Shown: in pieces, positions 58,449 through 64,000 of the stretch
Numbering within the stretch: position 1 is the stretch's first letter
How the letters are laid out: the number at the start of each line of letters is the position of its first letter
DNA from: Microbacterium sp. 3J1
GTDB taxonomy: Bacteria; Actinomycetota; Actinomycetes; Actinomycetales; Microbacteriaceae
Length of the DNA stretch: 64,000 bases
Direction of reading: 5' to 3'
NCBI RefSeq assembly: GCF_001049495.1
Contig: NZ_CDWI01000009.1
Coordinates: 186,001-250,000, forward strand
Position numbers and translations under genes: made by a program
Notes under the pieces: generated by a model
Told to the model about the DNA's origin: nothing
Database searches by the model: none
Seen by the model: only the letters and a program-made list of their open reading frames with translations

Positions 58449-60497
58449 ATGCCGCAGACTCCCCGTGACCCGTACGAGGATCTGCCCTATGCAGACGCAC
58501 CGTGGGACGACGGAGGGTGGGAGCCCTCCGAGCCCCCCGAGCCGATGGACTGGGAGCCGCAGGGCGCCGGATTCGAGCCTCCGCTCGACTGGGGCCCCGG
58601 CCCGTCGACGCCGGTCACGGCGTCGGCCGCACGCCCTGCGCCCTCGGTGACGCGCGCGACGCCGAGCAGGTATCCGACGGCCCGCGAGGCTCTGCACACG
58701 GTCTTCGGCTACGACGACTTCCGCGGCGATCAGGCGGCGATCGTCGACCAGGTGATCGGCGGCGGAGACGCGGTCGTGCTCATGCCGACCGGCGGCGGCA
58801 AGAGCATCACCTACCAGGTGCCCGCGCTCGTGCGTGAGGGCACCGGACTCGTCATCAGCCCGCTCATCGCCCTCATGCACGATCAGGTCGACGCGCTCCG
58901 CGCGAACGGCGTGAACGCGGCCTATCTCAACTCGACGCAGTCGATCGACGAACGCCGCGACGTCGAGAGGGCCTACGTCGCGGGGGAGCTCGACCTCCTC
59001 TACGTCGCGCCCGAGCGGCTGTCGTCCTCGCAGACGACGGCTCTGCTGCAGCGCGGCACCCTCAGCGTCATCGCGATCGACGAGGCGCACTGCGTGTCGC
59101 AGTGGGGACATGACTTCCGCCCCGACTATCTCGCCCTCGGCGACCTCGGCGAACGGTTCCCCGGCGTCCCGCGCATGGCGCTCACCGCGACGGCCACGCG
59201 CGCCACGCACCAGGAGCTGACCGAGCGACTGCATCTCGACACCGCGAAGCACTTCGTGGCGAGCTTCGATCGTCCGAACATCCAGTACCGGATCGTGCCG
59301 AAGGTCGACCCGCGCAAGCAGCTCGTCGCCTTCATCCGCGACACGCTCGGTCAGTCGGCGGGGCCCGATCAGGGCGCCGGGATCGTGTACGCGCTCAGCC
59401 GCAAGTCGGTGGAGCAGACGGCGACGTATCTCGTCGCCCAGGGCTTCGACGCGCTCCCGTATCACGCGGGTCTCCCGTCTGAGGTGCGCGCCGCCAATCA
59501 GTCGAGGTTCCTCCGCGAAGACGGTGTCGTGATGGTGGCGACGATCGCGTTCGGCATGGGCATCGACAAGCCCGATGTGCGCTTCGTCGCGCACATCGAC
59601 CTCCCGAAGTCCGTCGAGGGGTACTACCAGGAGACCGGTCGCGCGGGTCGCGACGGCGAGCCCGCGGTCGCGTGGATGGCGTACGGGCTGGGCGACGTGG
59701 TGCAGCAGCGGCGGCTCATCGACCAGAGCCCCGGCGACCGCACCTTCAAGATGCGCATGGGCCAGCACCTCGACGCGATGCTGGCGCTGTGCGAGACGGT
59801 GGAGTGCCGCCGGCAGAACCTGCTCGGGTACTTCGGCCAGGACTCGACGCCCTGCGGCAACTGCGACACGTGTCTCGAGGACACCGCGACGTTCGACGGA
59901 CTCATCCCCGCGCAGAAGCTGCTCTCGACGATCGTGCGTCTGAAGCGCGAGCGCAATCAGGCGTTCGGCGCCGGACACCTGATCGATGTCCTCCGCGGAT
60001 CCTCGACGGAGCGCATCCGTCAGCAGGGGCACGACAAGCTCGCGACCTACGGCATCGGGGCCGAGCTCTCGGAGCAGGACTGGCGCAGCGTCGTGCGGCA
60101 GCTGCTGGCACGCGGCATCCTCACCGCTCAGGGGGACTACGGCACTCTCGCGCCCGGTGAGCAGGCGGCCGGCGTGCTGCGAGGCGAGACGCCGGTGCCG
60201 CTGCGCAAGGACACGATCGGGCGGCCCTCCTCTCCCTCGCGTGCGCGCAAGGCGAGTGCGGCGGATGCCCTCGACGCCGGCGACCGGGGGCTGTTCGAGG
60301 CCCTGCGCTCCTGGCGGGCGGAGACGGCGCGCGAGCAGGGGGTGCCGGCGTACATCGTCTTCGGCGATGCCACGCTGCGCGCGCTGGCCGAGCATCGACC
60401 CGCGTCGCTGGCGGACCTCGAGGGCATCACGGGAATCGGCGCGAAGAAGCGAGACGCCTACGGTGAGGGCGTGCTCGCGGTCGTCGCCGCGAACTGA
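58449..60497 (+). CDS. recQ: ATP-dependent DNA helicase RecQ
   Basis: 682 aa. An acidic, Pro-rich N-terminal tail of about 70 residues precedes the helicase core: VLMPTGGGKSITYQVPAL (about 111), IDEAHCVSQWGHDFRPDY (DEAH and the RecQ aromatic loop, about 210), TATATRATH, GMGIDKPDVRFV and QETGRAGRDG. The zinc-binding RecQ-C region has Cys residues in CETVECRRQNLL and CGNCDTC; an HRDC domain ends the protein (about 608-682). Acts in recombination and fork repair. ATG 6 nt after a TACGCT box: leaderless. Confidence 0.95.
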   Translation: MPQTPRDPYEDLPYADAPWDDGGWEPSEPPEPMDWEPQGAGFEPPLDWGPGPSTPVTASAARPAPSVTRATPSRYPTAREALHTVFGYDDFRGDQAAIVDQVIGGGDAVVLMPTGGGKSITYQVPALVREGTGLVISPLIALMHDQVDALRANGVNAAYLNSTQSIDERRDVERAYVAGELDLLYVAPERLSSSQTTALLQRGTLSVIAIDEAHCVSQWGHDFRPDYLALGDLGERFPGVPRMALTATATRATHQELTERLHLDTAKHFVASFDRPNIQYRIVPKVDPRKQLVAFIRDTLGQSAGPDQGAGIVYALSRKSVEQTATYLVAQGFDALPYHAGLPSEVRAANQSRFLREDGVVMVATIAFGMGIDKPDVRFVAHIDLPKSVEGYYQETGRAGRDGEPAVAWMAYGLGDVVQQRRLIDQSPGDRTFKMRMGQHLDAMLALCETVECRRQNLLGYFGQDSTPCGNCDTCLEDTATFDGLIPAQKLLSTIVRLKRERNQAFGAGHLIDVLRGSSTERIRQQGHDKLATYGIGAELSEQDWRSVVRQLLARGILTAQGDYGTLAPGEQAAGVLRGETPVPLRKDTIGRPSSPSRARKASAADALDAGDRGLFEALRSWRAETAREQGVPAYIVFGDATLRALAEHRPASLADLEGITGIGAKKRDAYGEGVLAVVAAN

Positions 60498-60525
60498 CGG
60501 CTGCGCGCTCGGCGACCGCCGCTGA

Positions 60526-61803
60526 TCAGCGTCGCGGCAGCACGTCGTCGAGGTGCGCGCGCAGCTGAGCCGCGACGTCGACGGCCTCGCGGTCGTAGAG
60601 CCACTGGTACTGCAGCCCGTCCCAAAGGGCGACGAGCCAGACGGCCTCGTGCGCCGGGTCGCGGTGCTCCGGCAGGTCGCCGTCGAGCTGCGCCAGTCGG
60701 AACAGCTCGGTGAAGTAGTCGATGGCCTGGTCGAAGCGCCGCGTGAAGTACTCGTGGGCCGGGTGCGCCTCCGGCACGGCCTCGCACGACAGCACGGCGT
60801 ACACCTCCACGAGTCCCGGCTCGTCGAGGGCGCTCACCCTGGCACCGTCGGGGATGCTCCGCAGGGCGGCGCTCGCCCTATCGGCGACCCCTCCGGAGTT
60901 GCGTTCACGGATGGCCGTGTCGCGCTCGGCGAGGACGGCGCTGAGCAGCACCTCCTTCGACGGGTAGTGGTGCAGCAGGGTCGACTTCGAGACGCCCACG
61001 GCCTCGGCGATGTCGCGCAGGCTCGTGTCGCCGTACCCGCCCCGGGCGAACAGCCGCGAGGCGTCGGCGAGGATCTGCGTTCGCCGCCGGCGGCCCACCG
61101 CGTATCCGGGCTCGTCCTCACCGGACGGCTCGGTGCCGAAGAGCGGGGGCAGCGGACCGGAAGCGCGCTCGGTCGGCGTCGCGGCGTCGGGTTCGTGCCA
61201 TCCCGGGGGCAGCGCCCACAGCGACTCCCGCTCCTCGAGCATGTCCACGACGTCGACGCGATCCGGCAGATACTGCGACAGCAGCTGCAGGCCGTCCCAT
61301 CCGGCCATGTGCCGCGTGGTCTCGCCGTCGACGTCCCGATCGCGATCCACAGCCCCGTGGAATCGGGCGTCCTCCATGACCTCGGAGCTCAGGGTGCGGA
61401 GCCGCGCATACCGCGTGCGCATCCGCTCGTGTGCCGGGTGGCCCGGTGCCGACGCCTCGCCCGTCAGCGCGGCGAAGAGCTGCAGGTATCCGGGTGTGCG
61501 GGCGTTCCGGCGGGCGACGTCGGCGAAGACCAGCTCACCGGGCTCGGCGGCGGCCGAGACCATGTCGAACGCCGTCTCGTTGTCGACCTCGAAGCCGGCG
61601 ACGACCTCGGCGAGCAGGTCGTCCTTCGAGGCGAAGTGGCCGAGGAGCCCCGGATGACTGACGGATGCCGCGGCGGCGATGTCGCGGAGCGAGGTCGTGC
61701 GGTAGCCGCGGGTGACGAAGAGGTCTCGGGCCGACTCGACGATGCGCTGCCGGGTCGCCGCGGCGCGCGTGCTCCGTGCGCCCGTCGCCGTGATCGTCGT
61801 CAT
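60526..61803 (-). CDS. Single-chain double TetR regulator
   Basis: 425 aa holding two complete TetR units in tandem. Unit 1 (about 15-215): RIVESARDLFVTRGYRTTSL, then RDIAAAASVSHPGLLGHFAS. Unit 2 (about 236-425): RTQILADASRLFARGGYGDT, then SLRDIAEAVGVSKSTLLHHY. Each has its own ligand domain (compare AGWDGLQLLSQYLPD and ALWDGLQYQWLYD), so a single chain can mimic the TetR dimer with two unequal halves. AGGAGGAGG 5 nt before the ATG at 61803 fixes the start; an ATG at 61857 is less likely. Divergent from the sugar transporter and GH3 genes, which it probably controls. Confidence 0.9.
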   Translation of the reverse strand: MTTITATGARSTRAAATRQRIVESARDLFVTRGYRTTSLRDIAAAASVSHPGLLGHFASKDDLLAEVVAGFEVDNETAFDMVSAAAEPGELVFADVARRNARTPGYLQLFAALTGEASAPGHPAHERMRTRYARLRTLSSEVMEDARFHGAVDRDRDVDGETTRHMAGWDGLQLLSQYLPDRVDVVDMLEERESLWALPPGWHEPDAATPTERASGPLPPLFGTEPSGEDEPGYAVGRRRRTQILADASRLFARGGYGDTSLRDIAEAVGVSKSTLLHHYPSKEVLLSAVLAERDTAIRERNSGGVADRASAALRSIPDGARVSALDEPGLVEVYAVLSCEAVPEAHPAHEYFTRRFDQAIDYFTELFRLAQLDGDLPEHRDPAHEAVWLVALWDGLQYQWLYDREAVDVAAQLRAHLDDVLPRR

Positions 61804-61835
61804 CGCCGCCTCCTCCTGCATCCTATCCTCGCTCA

Positions 61836-61877
61836 TTACCAATCGGTCGACATTCACTTACCAAACGGTCGAGATTC
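61836..61877. promoter_or_regulatory. 22-bp direct repeat, probable operator of the double TetR
   Basis: TTACCAATCGGTCGACATTC (61836-61855) and TTACCAAACGGTCGAGATTC (61858-61877) differ at two positions and are spaced 22 bp apart, i.e. two helical turns. They lie between the divergent regulator and transporter genes. Confidence 0.75.
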
Positions 61878-61939
61878 GGGTATCGTCGGGTCAGCCCCGC
61901 GTCGCCGATGACCGGAGCCCCTTGCCCGAAAGGAATCTC

Positions 61940-63238
61940 ATGACAGAGTTGTCACCCGCCGCGAACGCGGCGGCCGTCGGAACGACCGGGGTCAAACTCC
62001 CCGGAACCACGCCCGCGCGCACCCCTCGCGGCTACGCCCCTGGCCTCGCCGCCGTGAACTTCGGGGTCTTCCTGGCGCTGCTGACCCCGGTCATGGTGTC
62101 GATGGCATTCAAGATCCAGCGCATCGACCCCGTCACCACCGAGGCGAGCCTGGGACTGGTCATGGGCGTGGGCGCGGCTTTCGCCCTCGTCGCCAACCCG
62201 CTGGTCGGCCGCCTCTCCGACCGCACGACGTCGTCCTGGGGCATGCGCCGCCCCTGGATCCTCGGCGGAGCGATCGTCGGCCTCGGCGGCTTCGTGCTCA
62301 TCGGCGTCGCCACGTCGCTGTGGGTCGTGCTGCTCGCCTGGTGCCTCGTGCAGGCCGCGATGAACGCCGTGCTCGCCGCCGCCAACGCGACGCTGCCCGA
62401 TCAGGTGCCCGTCGGAAGCCGCGGCAAGGTCTCCGGCCTCGTAGGCATCACCACGCCCATCGGCATCCTCGCCGGAAGCTTCATCGTGAACTTCCTGCCC
62501 GGCGACTTCGAGCGCTTCGTCGTGCCCGGAGTCATCGCGCTCGTGCTCGTCATCGTCTTCGTGCTGGTGCTCAAGGATCGTCGTCTGACGCAGAAGCCCG
62601 CCGAGCGGTTCACCATCGGCATGTTCTTCGGGTCGTTCGTCTTCAACCCGCGCAAGCACCCCGACTTCGGGTGGACCTGGCTGACGAAGTTCTTCGTCAT
62701 GTTCGGATACGCCGGCATCGCGACCTTCCTCCCTCTGTACCTGGTCGCGAAGTTCGGCCTCGACGAGCAGGGCGCCGTGGGCACGATCCTGCTCGCCAAC
62801 CTCGCCTCGATGGCCGCGATGGCGATCTCGGCGCCGCTCGGCGGCTACCTCTCCGACAGGATCGGCAAGCGCCGCCCGTTCGTCGCGGTCGCCGGCCTCA
62901 TCATGGTCGTCGGTCTCGTGATCCTCGCGGTCGCCCCCAGCATCGAGGTCGTGATCGTGGCACAGGCCATCATCGGCCTCGGCGCCGGATCCTTCCTCTC
63001 GGTCGACCTCGCGCTCGCCACCGAGGTGCTGCCCAACCCCGACGACGTCGCGAAGGACCTCGGCGTGCTCAACATCGCGAACGCGCTGCCGCAGTCGATC
63101 GCACCCGCCCTCGCCCCCGCGATCATCGCGCTGGGTGCGGCGACGCCGCTGGGCGGCTACACCACCTGGTACCTGTTCGGCGCGCTCGTCGCGCTCGCCG
63201 GTGCCGTGCTCGTCTACCGCATCAAGGGAGTCAAGTGA
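61940..63238 (+). CDS. MFS sugar-type transporter
   Basis: 432 aa, twelve helices. The loop VGRLSDRTTSSWGMRRPWIL and the matching GGYLSDRIGKRRPFVAVAG resemble sugar symporters of the GPH/SUC sort: LSDRTxSxxGxRRPW is their typical word. Hence likely uptake of a glycoside or oligosaccharide, split by the GH3 enzyme encoded 2 bp downstream. AAAGGA 6-7 nt before the ATG at 61940 supports the start. Probably repressed by the divergent double TetR. Confidence 0.88.
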   Translation: MTELSPAANAAAVGTTGVKLPGTTPARTPRGYAPGLAAVNFGVFLALLTPVMVSMAFKIQRIDPVTTEASLGLVMGVGAAFALVANPLVGRLSDRTTSSWGMRRPWILGGAIVGLGGFVLIGVATSLWVVLLAWCLVQAAMNAVLAAANATLPDQVPVGSRGKVSGLVGITTPIGILAGSFIVNFLPGDFERFVVPGVIALVLVIVFVLVLKDRRLTQKPAERFTIGMFFGSFVFNPRKHPDFGWTWLTKFFVMFGYAGIATFLPLYLVAKFGLDEQGAVGTILLANLASMAAMAISAPLGGYLSDRIGKRRPFVAVAGLIMVVGLVILAVAPSIEVVIVAQAIIGLGAGSFLSVDLALATEVLPNPDDVAKDLGVLNIANALPQSIAPALAPAIIALGAATPLGGYTTWYLFGALVALAGAVLVYRIKGVK

Positions 63239-63240
63239 CC

Positions 63241-64000
63241 ATGACCGAAGTGACCACCGCGCGCCCCTGGCTCGACACTGACCTGCCCGTCGACGAGCGG
63301 GTGGAGCTGCTGCTCGGCGAGATGACCGTCGAGGAGAAGGCCGGACTCTTCTTCCACACGATGATCGCGATCGGCGATCTCGACGAGACCAACCCCGTGT
63401 TCGGCACGCCGAGCGCCCGCGAGTTCGTGGACGTCAAGCAGATGACGCACTTCAACCTGCTCGGCGCGGCGCCGACCGGACGCGAGATCGCCGCATGGCA
63501 GAACTCGCTGCAGAGGCTCGCGGCATCCACGCGTCTCGGCATCCCGGTGACGCTCTCGACGGATCCGCGCCACTCCTTCAGCGAGAATCCCGGCGCCTCC
63601 ATCCTCGCCGGACCCTTCTCGCAGTGGCCCGAGACCCTCGGTCTCGCGGCGACGCGCGACCCCGCTCTCGTGGAGCGATTCGGCGATATCGCACGTCAGG
63701 AATATACGGCCGTCGGACTCCGGGTCGCCCTGCATCCGCAGGTCGATCTGGCGACCGAGCCGCGATGGGCGAGGCAGACCGCCACGTTCGGCGAGGACCC
63801 CGAACTGTCGGGCATTCTCGGTGCGGCATATATCCGCGGCTTCCAGGGCCAGGCGTTCGGGCCGGGCTCGGTCTCGACCATGACGAAGCACTTCCCGGGT
63901 GGGGGGCCGCAGAAGGACGGCGAGGACCCGCACTTCCCGTACGGGCGCGAGCAGGTGTATCCGGGAGGCGAATTCGAGCTGCACCTCAGGCCGTTCGAGG
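63241..64000 (+). CDS. Glycoside hydrolase family 3, 5' part (cut by window end)
   Basis: First 253 residues of a GH3 enzyme (beta-glucosidase or beta-xylosidase type). Seen: LLLGEMTVEEKAGLFFH at the N-terminus, GIPVTLSTDPRHSF, GLAATRDPALVERFG, ATEPRWARQTATFGEDPEL, and TMTKHFPGGGP with the KHF substrate-binding motif. The nucleophile Asp lies beyond the window. No signal peptide, so cytoplasmic: it would hydrolyse sugars brought in by the transporter 2 bp upstream. Confidence 0.93.
   Translation, partial: MTEVTTARPWLDTDLPVDERVELLLGEMTVEEKAGLFFHTMIAIGDLDETNPVFGTPSAREFVDVKQMTHFNLLGAAPTGREIAAWQNSLQRLAASTRLGIPVTLSTDPRHSFSENPGASILAGPFSQWPETLGLAATRDPALVERFGDIARQEYTAVGLRVALHPQVDLATEPRWARQTATFGEDPELSGILGAAYIRGFQGQAFGPGSVSTMTKHFPGGGPQKDGEDPHFPYGREQVYPGGEFELHLRPFE

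Overview
The window is one continuous piece of a high-GC actinobacterial chromosome. Several features point to the family Microbacteriaceae, most likely Microbacterium or a close relative: frequent GGATGC/GCATCC words, a DUF3073 protein, a bacterial SCP-like protein, a mycobacterial Rv2578c-type radical SAM protein, a LAxTG-type wall anchor, IdeR/DtxR-like iron boxes, and many leaderless genes that begin on ATG or GTG 6-7 nt after a TANNNT box. This placement is inferred from gene content. I saw no rRNA, tRNA, CRISPR array, prophage or intact insertion sequence.

Layout. 1-8957: the end of a two-component system, a secreted wall-anchored metallophosphoesterase, a divergent HxlR/RidA pair, the TrkH-TrkA potassium uptake operon, and a DUF1266 gene divergent from a TetR regulator. 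9037-17013: an NCS2 nucleobase permease, purC, a PadR-DHA2 efflux operon, an acetyltransferase, purD, a CoA-type NUDIX hydrolase and an SCP-like protein. 17039-24039: a heme-acquisition island, with hmuTUV divergent from a large modular HtaA surface protein and two iron boxes between them. 24140-32630: two small unknowns, purM-purF plus a CynX-type transporter, DUF3073, a universal stress protein, a PadR-DUF4097 operon and a MerR/TipAS regulator. 32855-44039: a small membrane protein, a nitroreductase, an FAD-Rieske oxidoreductase, a paired CrcB fluoride channel, a TetR-RND efflux operon, an aldose 1-epimerase, and a DEAD-box helicase with a long structured leader. 44141-48736: a degenerate tandem repeat array, YaeQ, a radical SAM protein, an M15 carboxypeptidase and an acyl-CoA dehydrogenase. 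49183-53811: an ECF-type importer with two S components, a fused double ATPase, a T component and a siderophore-interacting flavoprotein, with an iron box in front of the ATPase gene. 53956-64000: a large subtilase, pirin with a small acetyltransferase, RecQ, and a glycoside-use locus (fused double-TetR regulator, MFS transporter, GH3 enzyme cut by the window end).

How the parts work together. Two separate uptake systems look iron-controlled: hmuTUV/htaA for heme, and the ECF-siderophore-interacting protein cluster, whose S components resemble thiamine-type YkoE proteins but whose context argues for an iron compound such as heme or a siderophore. Four purine genes (purC, purD, purM, purF) are scattered through the first half. 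Several efflux or permease genes sit directly behind their own PadR or TetR regulator with a visible palindrome in front. Short palindromic elements of several families lie between genes, and two appear to have entered coding sequences in frame. The best candidates for something undescribed are the iron-boxed ECF/SIP importer, the helicase leader RNA, and the single-chain double TetR with its direct-repeat operator.
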